Origin: Salipaludibacillus keqinensis
GTDB lineage: Bacteria; Bacillota; Bacilli; Bacillales; Salisediminibacteriaceae
Length of the DNA stretch: 64,000 bases
Assembly: GCF_003226325.1 (NCBI RefSeq)
Contig: NZ_PDOD01000005.1
Coordinates: 62,001-126,000, forward strand
Direction of reading: 5' to 3'
Positions 8,739-18,363 of the stretch are shown piece after piece. Both the position numbers and the translations under genes were made by a program. The stretch's first letter is position 1; each line of letters starts with the position of its first letter. The notes under the pieces are model-generated. The model saw nothing but the letters and a program-made list of their open reading frames with translations, was not told where the DNA came from and made no database searches.

Positions 8739-8766
8739 AAATTGCTGCGTAGAGCAATTTTTTTCT
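8739..8766 (+). terminator. Terminator ending the 5S-Asn-Thr-Glu unit
   Basis: AAATTGCT / AGCAATTT with a 6-nt loop is followed by a T run, which ends the first RNA operon. Confidence 0.8.
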
Positions 8767-8799
8767 ATGTAACGAACCATAACCGTATGTACGTCACAT

Positions 8800-8866
8800 G
8801 GAGAAATTACTCAATTGACAGAGCATCTACCTCACAACCAGTTGCACCGGTTTGACCAAGTCACCA
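8800..8866 (+). pseudogene. Decayed tRNA-Val pseudogene
   Basis: 67 nt that track a Bacillus-type tRNA-Val through the D and anticodon arms (CAGAGCATCTACCTCACAA, anticodon position CAC) and end in ACCA. The variable region, T arm and 3' acceptor strand have lost about 9 nt, so the acceptor stem cannot form. It lies after the terminator of the preceding unit and is probably not functional. Confidence 0.65.
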
Positions 8867-8974
8867 TTCATAATAAATAAGCGGTATATTTATTTGTGTA
8901 AACGGGTATTGTAGTAACTATGAACTTAAAGTTCTGCTCACCTTATTTATGCATCATGCTAGGTGAAATTCTAT

Positions 8975-9049
8975 AGGGCTATAGCCAAGCGGTAAGGCAT
9001 CGGATTTTGATTCCGTGATCCGCAGGTTCGAATCCTGCTAGCCCTGCCA
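8975..9049 (+). tRNA. tRNA-Gln(TTG)
   Basis: 75 nt including CCA. The acceptor AGGGCTA/TAGCCCT pairs with discriminator G, and the anticodon is TTG in ATTTTGATT. Confidence 0.93.
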
Positions 9050-9074
9050 TTTTCTTTTTTTATGAGAAGCCATT

Positions 9075-9285
9075 GCATCGTCCGTAAGCATCCATGAATA
9101 AGCTGCGAGCCATTAGCTCAGTGACGAGCCAAGCATCTATGAATTTACTACGAGTTGTTTCGACGCATGGATCATCATTGAAAAAGCTAGAAGAGGAAGA
9201 AACAGGTAAGACATCGAAGGAAAAGCATCGTCCGTAAGCATCATGAATAAGCATCCATGAATAAGCTGCGAGCCATTAGCTCAGT
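9075..9285 (+). repeat. Duplicated tRNA-Lys leader with partial tRNA
   Basis: A 48-nt block (9075-9122: GCATCGTCCGTAAGCATCC... through GAGCCATTAGCTCAGT) recurs at 9225-9285. The second copy carries an extra 13-nt internal duplication and runs into the intact tRNA-Lys. The first copy ends after 16 nt of tRNA-Lys sequence. A degenerate third trace (AAGCATCTATGAATTTACTA) lies at 9129-9148. Confidence 0.85.
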
Positions 9286-9345
9286 TGGTAGAGCATCTGA
9301 CTTTTAATCAGAGGGTCGAAGGTTCGAGTCCTTCATGGCTCACCA
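9270..9345 (+). tRNA. tRNA-Lys(TTT)
   Basis: 76 nt including CCA. The acceptor GAGCCAT/ATGGCTC pairs, and the anticodon TTT lies between TCTGA and TCAGA. Confidence 0.95.
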
Positions 9346-9370
9346 TTTTTTTAGAACTTATAACTTTATC

Positions 9371-9446
9371 GGGGCCTTAGCTCAGCTGGGAGAGCGCCTG
9401 CTTTGCACGCAGGAGGTCAGCGGTTCGATCCCGCTAGGCTCCACCA
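9371..9446 (+). tRNA. tRNA-Ala(TGC)
   Basis: 76 nt including CCA. The acceptor GGGGCCT/AGGCTCC pairs with one G-U, and the anticodon TGC lies between CCTGC and GCAGG. Confidence 0.95.
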
Positions 9447-9465
9447 ATCATTTGATTAATACACT

Positions 9466-9489
9466 CTGGAGGAAATCCAGGGTTTTTTT
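9466..9489 (+). terminator. Terminator after tRNA-Ala
   Basis: CTGGA / TCCAG with loop GGAAA, then GG and seven T. Confidence 0.75.
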
Positions 9490-9660
9490 ATTGTTAGCTC
9501 AGTTAAAGATTGTGATGTTGAGTAGTTTTCTCAATAGAGCTATGTTGGATTAAAGGTCCTCCTTTTAAACGGACAAACGGGTGAGCCTCCTTGAGCTTAG
9601 TTGCTTATCTCATACGATGAGACATTATCTTTTTAGTTTGTGATATGCAGAAGCCAAATG

Positions 9661-9695
9661 AAAAAAATCTGGTCACTCCAAGGGGTGACCAGATT
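9661..9695 (-). terminator. Terminator of the Spo0E-like gene
   Basis: AATCTGGTCAC / GTGACCAGATT forms an 11-bp stem; on the minus strand it is followed by seven T. Confidence 0.85.
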
Positions 9696-9702
9696 CCATG
9701 TT

Positions 9703-9888
9703 TTATTTATTTTTATGATGGTTAATTTGCTGTGATTGATATTCGTTAAGAAGTTTATCTAAGTGGGTGCTTAGCTCTACAACTTCTTTTGACGTACGTT
9801 GCATATGAGCAGACAGTTCGTTCATTCGATTGCGAACTTGTTCAATCTCTTGAAGTAATTCGTTCATGGAGTGTGTTTTAACAGTCAT
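9703..9888 (-). CDS. Spo0E-like aspartyl-phosphate phosphatase
   Basis: 61 residues from the ATG at 9888, which has AGGAGG 9 nt upstream; a TTG three codons earlier would overlap the spacer. The protein is a helical pair carrying the Spo0E family pattern: I..VRNRMNEL, then SKEVVELSTHLDKLLNEY, close to the family signature LSQELDxLIxxY. Members dephosphorylate Spo0A~P or related response regulators and so delay sporulation. The gene is single, faces away from sigW and has its own terminator. Which regulator it targets cannot be told. Confidence 0.8.
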   Translation of the reverse strand: MTVKTHSMNELLQEIEQVRNRMNELSAHMQRTSKEVVELSTHLDKLLNEYQSQQINHHKNK

Positions 9889-9962
9889 TATGGACAACCT
9901 CCTTTATTTAATGATGACCCAATCTAATTTTGTTCGTATAGAGACGCTTATTTAAGACCTTC

Positions 9963-9990
9963 TTGACAAGAAAATATTGTGGTTTATATT
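9963..9990 (+). promoter_or_regulatory. Sigma-A-like promoter upstream of sigW
   Basis: TTGACA, 16 bp, TATATT, reading toward sigW and preceding a foldable segment. Confidence 0.5.
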
Positions 9991-10002
9991 CATTATTCAA
10001 GG

Positions 10003-10050
10003 TACCAGCCTAGAGGACGACCCTTTTAGGATGTCCCACGTAAGGCTAGT
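10003..10050 (+). other. Predicted structured segment in the sigW leader region
   Basis: Nested complementarity: CAGCCT with AGGCT outside, and GGACGACC with GGATGTCC inside around a CTTTTA loop, just downstream of a promoter-like sequence. There is no T tract directly after it. It could be a small RNA, a leader element or chance. No Rfam family is recognised. Confidence 0.4.
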
Positions 10051-10162
10051 GTTTTACTAATAATATCTTCTAAATTCCCAATACTTTTTTTTCCTAAACA
10101 TGGATTTTATTGAAAACGAATGTTTTTTTTTGCTTTGAAGTGATAAAATATTGTTTGGGAAT

Positions 10163-10189
10163 TGAAACCTATCATTGGACGGACACGTA
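10163..10189 (+). promoter_or_regulatory. Sigma-W autoregulatory promoter
   Basis: TGAAAC, 17 bp, CGTA matches the sigma-W consensus and lies 37 bp before the sigW start. SigW is autoregulated in Bacillus. Confidence 0.8.
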
Positions 10190-10225
10190 TAAGAGGTAAC
10201 CGCAGTGAGGCGGAGGTTATGCGAG

Positions 10226-10789
10226 ATGGATATCGTCGTAAAAAAAATCATATTAGAAGTAAAAAAAGGGAATCAAGAAGCATTTAGTGAACTCATGGAT
10301 ATATACAAAGATAAAGTTTATCATATTGTTTACCGAATGCTTGGTAATGTTCACGAGGCGCAAGATGTATCTCAAGAAGCTTTTTTGCGTGCCTTTATGA
10401 ATATTGACTCCTATGACACAAATCGTAAATTTTCTACTTGGCTTTTTCGCATTGCAACGAATTTAGCGATTGATCGCTTAAGGAAAAAAAAGCCGAACTT
10501 TCATCTGGAAGATCAAGTGGCAGGAACTGAAGACCTTACATATTACTCTCAATTCTCTTCTGATGAGGAATTGCCAGAGGACCAGGTTGTACAGTGGGAA
10601 ATGCAGGAGTGGGTTCAAGAAGAAATAATGCAACTCCCCCCTAAGTACAGGTCGGCTATTATCTTGAAATATCTAGAAGACCTTTCTTTAAAAGAGATTG
10701 GAGAAATATTAAATCTTCCGGTAGCAACGGTTAAGACACGTATTCACCGTGGAAGAGAAGCGTTGCGAAAGCGACTTAGACATTCATAG
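10226..10789 (+). CDS. sigW: ECF sigma factor SigW
   Basis: 187 residues from the ATG at 10226 (GGAGG 9 nt upstream), the same length as B. subtilis SigW; an upstream in-frame GTG at 10205 overlaps the ribosome binding site. Region 2 (AFSELMDIYKDKVYHIVYRM, RKFSTWLFRIATNLAIDRLR) and region 4 (LSLKEIGEILNLPVATVKTR) are clear. SigW directs the cell-envelope stress response to antimicrobial peptides and alkaline shock. It is co-transcribed with its anti-sigma factor. Confidence 0.95.
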   Translation: MDIVVKKIILEVKKGNQEAFSELMDIYKDKVYHIVYRMLGNVHEAQDVSQEAFLRAFMNIDSYDTNRKFSTWLFRIATNLAIDRLRKKKPNFHLEDQVAGTEDLTYYSQFSSDEELPEDQVVQWEMQEWVQEEIMQLPPKYRSAIILKYLEDLSLKEIGEILNLPVATVKTRIHRGREALRKRLRHS

Positions 10790-10810
10790 TCGTGGAAAGG
10801 AGATAAGAGA

Positions 10811-11461
10811 ATGGCTTGTTCTAAGGAAAATATCGTCCTTATTCATAAATATTTAGATAATGAGATGACCCTGTTAGAAATAAAACAATTTCAACAGCAC
10901 ATTAATAAATGTAGTGATTGTGAGAAGCATTTACAGGAATTAAGAAAAACCGAGGCGATTACCCAAAGTGCATCACATGTTAAAGCACCGTCTAACTTTA
11001 CAGAAAATGTTATGGGCAAACTGCCTAAACAGCCGGCTTCTCAGAAATGGAAACATAGGCTTAGAAAACATCCTTTCATGATCACAGCTGCAACATTTTT
11101 CTTAGTATTTATCATTAGTCTTTCCTCCGCTTTTGGCGGGGACGGAAATGATATTGTCGTCAAGGGTGATGGCCATTTCATCGTGGATGAACAACGGGGA
11201 GTTGTTGTCATTCCGGAAGGAGAACACATTTCGGGAGATCTTATTGTTCGTAATGGGGATATTGAAATTGCAGGTGAGGTCACAGGGAGCATTACAGTTA
11301 TTAATGGTGAGCACCTTATGGCTTCCGCCGACCAAGTTTCAGGGGAAATTGAAGAGATAAATCAAGTCATGGATTGGCTCTGGTATGAAACTAAAGCTTT
11401 CTTATCAGAGGTTGTTGCGTTTATGAGTACTGAGAATGAAGAGAACGAAGAGAATAACTGA
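10811..11461 (+). CDS. rsiW: Anti-sigma-W factor RsiW
   Basis: 216 residues. The N-terminal zinc-binding anti-sigma domain has His30-x3-Cys34-x2-Cys37. A transmembrane helix at about 88-108 is followed by an extracytoplasmic domain with beta-strand repeats (HISGDLIVRNGDIEIAGEV) and an acidic C-terminus. RsiW is degraded by PrsW and RasP under envelope stress to free SigW. It begins 21 nt after sigW stops, with an AGGAGA site. Confidence 0.93.
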   Translation: MACSKENIVLIHKYLDNEMTLLEIKQFQQHINKCSDCEKHLQELRKTEAITQSASHVKAPSNFTENVMGKLPKQPASQKWKHRLRKHPFMITAATFFLVFIISLSSAFGGDGNDIVVKGDGHFIVDEQRGVVVIPEGEHISGDLIVRNGDIEIAGEVTGSITVINGEHLMASADQVSGEIEEINQVMDWLWYETKAFLSEVVAFMSTENEENEENN

Positions 11462-11465
11462 ACGA

Positions 11466-11497
11466 GGAAGACACATGGATCCCCCGTGTGTCTTTCC
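11466..11497 (+). terminator. Hairpin after rsiW
   Basis: GGAAGACACA pairs with TGTGTCTTTCC around an 11-nt loop. There is no proper T tract, so termination may be partial, with read-through to cdaA. Confidence 0.5.
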
Positions 11498-11641
11498 TAT
11501 GTCTGATACAGGTTTGAATCAAATTATACTATCCCTACATATAAATGCCTCCGATTCCGAATAGTAAAAGGGAAATATATGTTATAATAAACGAACGAAT
11601 GTACATGTTTGAATAGAAATGTGATATTTGGAGGAACGAGC

Positions 11642-12460
11642 ATGTTAGAAGATATTTCTATTTTAAGAGTTTTAGCGATTATCGTTGACATATTATTAGT
11701 CGCGTTCGTTATATATAAATTAATTATGGTCATCCGAGGTACCAGGGCCGTGCAACTTGTTAAAGGAATCACGGTTATTTTGGCTGTCTGGTTTTTGAGT
11801 GGCTATTTAGGCTTGAATACGTTGCAGTGGATTATGCAACAAGCTGTTACATACGGACTGTTAGCAATTATTATCATCTTCCAACCAGAATTAAGGAGGG
11901 CCCTCGAGCAACTAGGGCGTGGTCACTTGTTCCAATCTAGTTCTATAGCTGATGACGAAGAAGTGAAACAGTCCATTGAGCATATTATTAAAGCTGCCAA
12001 TTACATGGGAAAACGAAGAATTGGTGCATTAATCTCCCTTGAAAGGGAAACAGGGATGAACGATTATATTGAAACAGGGATTCTCATGAATGCCAAACTT
12101 ACCTCAGAACTATTAATTAACGTGTTTATTCCTAATACTCCGCTCCACGATGGCGCTGTTATTTTAAAGAACAATGAAATTATGGCTGCTGGATGTTATT
12201 TACCTCTTTCGGAGAATCCATTTATTTCAAAAGAGCTAGGGACACGCCACCGAGCAGCCCTTGGAGTTAGTGAAGTAACAGATTCTATTACTATTGCTGT
12301 GTCTGAAGAGACAGGTGGAATATCTGTAACGAAAAATGGGGAGCTTCACCGAAACTTAGATGAAGATGCGCTTCGAAAAACGTTAGAAAATGAACTGATA
12401 AAGCAAGATTCAAATGGTTCATCTTCCCGTTGGCAGTGGGGAGGCAAAAAGAATGGATAA
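11642..12460 (+). CDS. cdaA: Diadenylate cyclase CdaA
   Basis: 272 residues from the ATG at 11642, which has GGAGG 7-8 nt upstream; an earlier in-frame start at 11609 lacks a site. Three transmembrane helices (about 9-29, 39-57, 66-82) precede the DAC domain with the DGA motif (Asp170) and RHR motif (202-204), which bind and cyclise two ATP to c-di-AMP. c-di-AMP controls K+ and osmolyte uptake, relevant in a halophile. The gene starts the cdaA-cdaR-glmM unit. Confidence 0.95.
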   Translation: MLEDISILRVLAIIVDILLVAFVIYKLIMVIRGTRAVQLVKGITVILAVWFLSGYLGLNTLQWIMQQAVTYGLLAIIIIFQPELRRALEQLGRGHLFQSSSIADDEEVKQSIEHIIKAANYMGKRRIGALISLERETGMNDYIETGILMNAKLTSELLINVFIPNTPLHDGAVILKNNEIMAAGCYLPLSENPFISKELGTRHRAALGVSEVTDSITIAVSEETGGISVTKNGELHRNLDEDALRKTLENELIKQDSNGSSSRWQWGGKKNG

Positions 12461-13988
12461 ACTTTTTAATAAAAGCTGGTTTATAAAAGTAAGTTCTTTG
12501 GTCATTGCTTTCATGTTGTTTTTGATGGTGAATATGGATAATGCAGGAAACCAGCCTGGGGGGATTCCTGGAGTTACGGACGGTTCAAGGGTTCTCGAAG
12601 AAGTAGATTTGCATTATTATTATGATGATGAAAACTATGTGCTGACGGAAGGACCAGAATTTGTTCAAGTCACTTTAAGAGGACCTCAGACGGCACTGAC
12701 AATGGCGCAAGTTAACCAAGCGCAGCAAGAGTTGTATGTGGACTTAGCTGGAAAAGAAGCAGGGGTGCATTATGAAAGAGTTCAACACCGCGGCTTCCCT
12801 GCAGACTTGAGCTTATCAGTGGTTCCAATGACAGTGCGTGTCACCCTTCAAGAAAAGCAAACGGCTTCTTTTCCTGTAGATGTTGAATTGGAAAATGAAG
12901 GACAAATAGAAGAGGGATATGTCGTTGGTACTCCAGAAGTAAACCCATCTTCTGTCGATGTAACCGCAGCTCAAGGACTTATTGAACAGATAGCAACGGC
13001 CAGAGCAAATGTAGACATATCTGATAGAAACTCGTCATTTGAAGACTCTGTACCTGTGGTATTTTATGATCAAAACGGGAATGACTTGGGATTAAATGCT
13101 GATCCACCTGCTGTAGAAGTTCATGTGCCGATCACTAGTCCTAATAAAGAAGTACCTATTAGAATCGGTCGAGATGGGGAATTGCCCGATGGGGTAGCTA
13201 TTGATTCAATTTCCACTCAACCGGAGAGCGTAACAATTTTTGGTCCGGTGAACGTGATAAATGAAATTTCTTTTATTGATTTATCTTCCATCGACTTGAC
13301 TGAAATTACGAATGATACATCATTTGAATTAACGGTCCCTGTTCCAGAAGGTGTGGAGCGGGTGGAGCCGGAAACAATTACCGTAGAAGTAGAAGCGACA
13401 GAAGAGGCGGAACGAGAGTTTTCCGACTTTCAAATTACCGTAGAAGGCTTGGAAGATGGTCAGGCAGTGGAGTTTCTCTCTCCTGAAGATGGATTATTTG
13501 ACTTTATCGTTAAAGGCAGTTCGAGTGCGTTAGAGCGTCTTGATCGAGGTGATTTAGAAGCATCAATTGACGTAGAAGATTTATCAGAAGGGGAGCATGA
13601 GCTTACTTTAGATATTAATGGACCTCAAAACCTCCGCTTTGAACAAAGAGGGATGAACGTTACATTCATACTTTCAGAGAATAATAATGATAACACGGCT
13701 TCAGGGTCGTCCGTTGAAACCGGTGAGAACGCGTTGAATAATGAGAACAATGAAAACAACGACAATAACGACAACAACAATAACGACAACAACGACAACA
13801 ACGACAACATCGAAAACAGTGAGAATAACACAAATAACGAAAATATCCAAAGCGATGAGAATGAAGAAATTAATGAAAATGAAAATAACGGAGAGAATGT
13901 TGAAGTAGAGGAAAATGAAGAAGAAATAGAAGAAACGAATAATGATGAAGAGATTGAGGCAGAAGAAAATAATGAAAATACTTCATAA
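12453..13988 (+). CDS. cdaR: CdaA regulatory protein CdaR (YbbR domains)
   Basis: 511 residues from the ATG at 12453 (GGGGAGG 8 nt upstream), overlapping the end of cdaA by 8 nt. One N-terminal transmembrane helix is followed by about four YbbR repeats (roughly 40-400). CdaR binds CdaA across the membrane and modulates c-di-AMP synthesis. The last ~100 residues are an almost pure Asn/Asp/Glu tail encoded by GAYAAY-type repeats, absent from the 483-residue B. subtilis protein. Confidence 0.93.
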   Translation: MDKLFNKSWFIKVSSLVIAFMLFLMVNMDNAGNQPGGIPGVTDGSRVLEEVDLHYYYDDENYVLTEGPEFVQVTLRGPQTALTMAQVNQAQQELYVDLAGKEAGVHYERVQHRGFPADLSLSVVPMTVRVTLQEKQTASFPVDVELENEGQIEEGYVVGTPEVNPSSVDVTAAQGLIEQIATARANVDISDRNSSFEDSVPVVFYDQNGNDLGLNADPPAVEVHVPITSPNKEVPIRIGRDGELPDGVAIDSISTQPESVTIFGPVNVINEISFIDLSSIDLTEITNDTSFELTVPVPEGVERVEPETITVEVEATEEAEREFSDFQITVEGLEDGQAVEFLSPEDGLFDFIVKGSSSALERLDRGDLEASIDVEDLSEGEHELTLDINGPQNLRFEQRGMNVTFILSENNNDNTASGSSVETGENALNNENNENNDNNDNNNNDNNDNNDNIENSENNTNNENIQSDENEEINENENNGENVEVEENEEEIEETNNDEEIEAEENNENTS

Positions 13989-14047
13989 GTACCTGCTAGA
14001 TATTTGTTTGAAATGTTGTATTTGAAGAACCTTTAAGGAGAGATATT

Positions 14048-15412
14048 ATGGGAAAGTTTTTTGGAACAGATGGTGTGAGAGGAATAGCAAATAAAGAATT
14101 AACTCCAGAGCTTGCTTTTAAGCTAGGTCGATTCGGCGGCTATGTTCTTACAAAAGCAACAACAGATAAACCAAAAATATTAATCGGAAGAGATCCACGT
14201 ATATCTGGTCACATGTTAGAAGGGGCGCTAGTAGCGGGGCTTCTATCTATAGGCGCAGAAGTGATGAGATTAGGTGTAATCTCTACTCCGGGGGTCGCTT
14301 ACTTAACGAAGGCTTTAAGTGCTGATGCAGGAGTAATGATTTCAGCATCCCACAACCCAGTAAATGATAATGGGATTAAGTTCTTTGGTTCAGATGGCTT
14401 TAAACTATTAGATAGTCAAGAAGAAGAAATCGAAAAGCTGTTAGTGAAAGAAGACGATATGGAAGACGACTTACCACGTCCTACTGGTGCTGGAATTGGT
14501 ACTGTAAATGATTATTTTGAAGGTGGACAAAAGTATTTACAATACTTGAAGCAGACAATTACGGAAGATTTTTCAGGACTCCATATCGCGCTGGATTGTG
14601 CTCATGGGGCGGCGTCTCCTTTGGCGAACCACTTGTTTGCAGATTTAGAAGCGGATCAGATTTCTTGTATCGGTTCTTCTCCAAACGGAATCAATATCAA
14701 CGATGGATTTGGTTCTACCCACCCTGAAGCGATGGTTGCTCTTGTGAAAGAAAAAGGGGCAGACGTTGGTTTATCATTTGACGGAGATGCTGATCGCTTA
14801 ATTGCCGTTGATGAAAAAGGCCAAATCGTGGATGGTGATCAAATCATGTACATATGTGCAAAGTATATGAAGGAAACAGGCAAATTAAAGCATAATACAG
14901 CTGTTTCTACGGTGATGAGTAATCTAGGCTTTTATAAAGCATTAGAGGAAGCGGGATTGAACACGAAGCAAACGGCTGTTGGGGACCGTTACGTGATGGA
15001 AGAAATGCGTAAAGGTGGCTATAACCTAGGTGGTGAACAATCCGGTCACATTATTTTCCTTGATTACACAACGACAGGGGACGGGCTGTTATCTGCTTTA
15101 CAATTGGTTCAGATCGTAAAAGCTACGGGCAGACCACTATCAGAACTGGCAAATGAAATGAAGAAGTACCCTCAGAAACTGGTTAACGTTCGGGTAGCGG
15201 ATAAACATGCGCTTCACAACAATGGGGTAATCGCTGACGAGATCCGTGTCGTTGAAGCTGAAATGCACGGAGAAGGACGAATTCTAGTGCGCCCTTCTGG
15301 AACAGAACCTCTCGTACGTGTCATGGCAGAAGCACCGAGCGTGGAGCTTTGTGAGACTTATGTGGAAAAGATTGTAGAAGTGATCAAACGTGAATTAGGG
15401 TCGCTAGAATAA
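14048..15412 (+). CDS. glmM: Phosphoglucosamine mutase GlmM
   Basis: 454 residues. Converts glucosamine-6-phosphate to glucosamine-1-phosphate for UDP-GlcNAc and peptidoglycan synthesis. The phospho-serine is Ser101 in ISASHNP; the Mg-binding loop FDGDADR and the phosphate-binding loop RPSGTEP are intact. AAGGAGAG lies upstream. It forms a conserved unit with cdaA and cdaR, and in B. subtilis is followed by glmS; here glmS is 20.8 kb away. Confidence 0.96.
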   Translation: MGKFFGTDGVRGIANKELTPELAFKLGRFGGYVLTKATTDKPKILIGRDPRISGHMLEGALVAGLLSIGAEVMRLGVISTPGVAYLTKALSADAGVMISASHNPVNDNGIKFFGSDGFKLLDSQEEEIEKLLVKEDDMEDDLPRPTGAGIGTVNDYFEGGQKYLQYLKQTITEDFSGLHIALDCAHGAASPLANHLFADLEADQISCIGSSPNGININDGFGSTHPEAMVALVKEKGADVGLSFDGDADRLIAVDEKGQIVDGDQIMYICAKYMKETGKLKHNTAVSTVMSNLGFYKALEEAGLNTKQTAVGDRYVMEEMRKGGYNLGGEQSGHIIFLDYTTTGDGLLSALQLVQIVKATGRPLSELANEMKKYPQKLVNVRVADKHALHNNGVIADEIRVVEAEMHGEGRILVRPSGTEPLVRVMAEAPSVELCETYVEKIVEVIKRELGSLE

Positions 15413-15491
15413 CTGATAATTTAGCCTTAAATGACTTGTCTGCTCTCCTTAATTTGGACGTTTTCAACTGAAAGGGGAGGAACCATGTTAC

Positions 15492-15543
15492 AAAAAAAGT
15501 TGGCTTTGGGCGATTTACATCGTCTGAAGACAACTTCTTTTTT
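15492..15543 (+). terminator. Likely glmM terminator
   Basis: AAAAAAGTTG pairs with CAACTTCTTTTTT around an inner CGAT/ATCG hairpin. A 20-codon frame with a strong GGGGAGG site (ATG at 15485) overlaps it and could be a leader peptide or chance. Confidence 0.5.
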
Positions 15544-15597
15544 ATAGGGAAGTAAAAATTTCACCCGACCTGTAAATAAATAGGTAGGGATGGTATT

Positions 15598-15634
15598 AAA
15601 AAAAGGACTTGAGATTAATAATCTCAAGTCCTTT
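15598..15634. terminator. Strong bidirectional terminator between glmM and the ROK gene
   Basis: AAAAGGACTTGAGATTA pairs with TAATCTCAAGTCCTTTT almost without a loop, flanked by A and T runs. Confidence 0.85.
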
Positions 15635-15663
15635 TAGTCTTCTTAAAGAATAGTTTATCTCTG

Positions 15664-16596
15664 TTATGACCTAGTGTTTGGTTCTGTTTCAGTTTCAAGG
15701 ACATAGTTCCTCACACTAGGATATTTGCTTAAGTGAAAGGCTAAGGCACCTACTAAACCAGCGTCATTTTTAAAGTAGCAGCGATCAATTTCCACGTTGA
15801 AGACACGATCAACATAGGTTAAATGACTGCGTAGCTCTTTCATAAATGTTGGTCGACTGGTGATTCCCCCGCCAATTAATACTTTTTCAGGATTCAAAAC
15901 AGACGTGATGTTATAAATACCGATTGCTAACGTTTGATAAAAGCTCTCCACAATTTGCACTGCGACAGGCTCTTTTGAATCGTACCCTTGAAACACTCTC
16001 TCGCCTGTAACTTCTTTAAGCGGGATAGAGTGAAGAGCAGCGTACTTTTCTCGAACGAAAGTCATCGATGCTTGAGCACTTAATGTATCACCTAATGAGA
16101 GTGTGGAATTCAATCCCCGCGTGATCATGTAGCCAAACTCACCGCCGCGAAAAGCATGTCCTCGATAGAGATCGTTGTTTATAAACAACGCACCACCTAT
16201 TCCCGTTCCAACAGTTAAACAAATAAATTCCGTGTGATCTCTACCGTTACCAAGCCATTTCTCTGCTAAAGCTACACAATTTACATCGTTTTCAATAGAC
16301 ACTGGAATAGAGAATTCTTTTTCTAGTGCTTCTTTTAAGTGAAATTGATCAAATGCCACGATCGCTCCGCCTTTTTCAATAAATCCTGACGGATGAATAA
16401 AACCGGGAGCTGAGATGGCAATACCTTTGATTTCAGAGAGATGATCATTAATTTTTGCTCGCATGCCTCTTAAGATTGTTTCACCGTCTGAGTGGCCGGA
16501 TGAGAAAAAGTCATTTTTTAGGATTTCTCCTTTATCGTTAAGGAGACCCCATTTAACATTCGTTCCACCAATGTCAAAAGATAAATAGCTTTTCAA
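15664..16596 (-). CDS. ROK family sugar kinase, likely beta-glucoside kinase
   Basis: 310 residues. The N-terminal phosphate loop DIGGTNVKWG (8-17), the VGTGIGGALF motif and the GGGITSRP motif define an ROK/actin-fold kinase. The zinc-binding CxCGxxGCxE of glucokinases and NagC-type repressors is missing (GGEFGYMI in its place), and there is no N-terminal HTH, so it is an enzyme rather than a repressor. It lies 3 nt downstream of a GH1 gene of the phospho-glucosidase type. This suggests ATP-dependent 6-phosphorylation of imported beta-glucosides before hydrolysis. The substrate is inferred from context. Confidence 0.75.
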   Translation of the reverse strand: MKSYLSFDIGGTNVKWGLLNDKGEILKNDFFSSGHSDGETILRGMRAKINDHLSEIKGIAISAPGFIHPSGFIEKGGAIVAFDQFHLKEALEKEFSIPVSIENDVNCVALAEKWLGNGRDHTEFICLTVGTGIGGALFINNDLYRGHAFRGGEFGYMITRGLNSTLSLGDTLSAQASMTFVREKYAALHSIPLKEVTGERVFQGYDSKEPVAVQIVESFYQTLAIGIYNITSVLNPEKVLIGGGITSRPTFMKELRSHLTYVDRVFNVEIDRCYFKNDAGLVGALAFHLSKYPSVRNYVLETETEPNTRS

Positions 16597-16599
16597 TGA

Positions 16600-18147
<1,548 letters not shown>

Positions 18148-18148
18148 C

Positions 18149-18166
18149 TACGAAAACGGTTTCGTA
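18149..18166. promoter_or_regulatory. LacI-type operator O1
   Basis: TACGAAAACGGTTTCGTA is a near-perfect palindrome with the central CG typical of LacI/GalR operators. It is followed by TATAAT at 18172-18177, so it is placed for autoregulation of the lacI gene. Confidence 0.7.
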
Positions 18167-18233
18167 AAAAGTATAATTCAATCACTTATCTTTGTCAAAG
18201 TGAAATCAGCCTTTTTTGTATAAAAGTGAAGAA

Positions 18234-18254
18234 AATAATAAACCGGTTTCGTCA
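18234..18254. promoter_or_regulatory. LacI-type operator O2
   Basis: The core AAACCGGTTTCGT lies 87 bp from O1 and shares its half-sites. The left arm is poorer. Confidence 0.55.
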
Positions 18255-18363
18255 TCAGTATTTATCTAAGGACTGCATTGTTGAAAGGACACTCACTTGG
18301 TATGATAAGAGGGTCTATGAAGGAAATGGACAGAGAATTTATAAAAGGCGAGGGGCTCCAACC

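Noticed and set aside
9060-9254. Minus-strand 64-codon ORF in the tRNA region
   Set aside because: It overlaps the duplicated tRNA-Lys leader and partial tRNA sequence.
10003-10050. Assignment of the sigW-leader structure to the Bacillaceae-1 or T-box RNA families
   Set aside because: The fold is one nested hairpin, not the two-hairpin form expected for Bacillaceae-1, and no T-box sequence is present.
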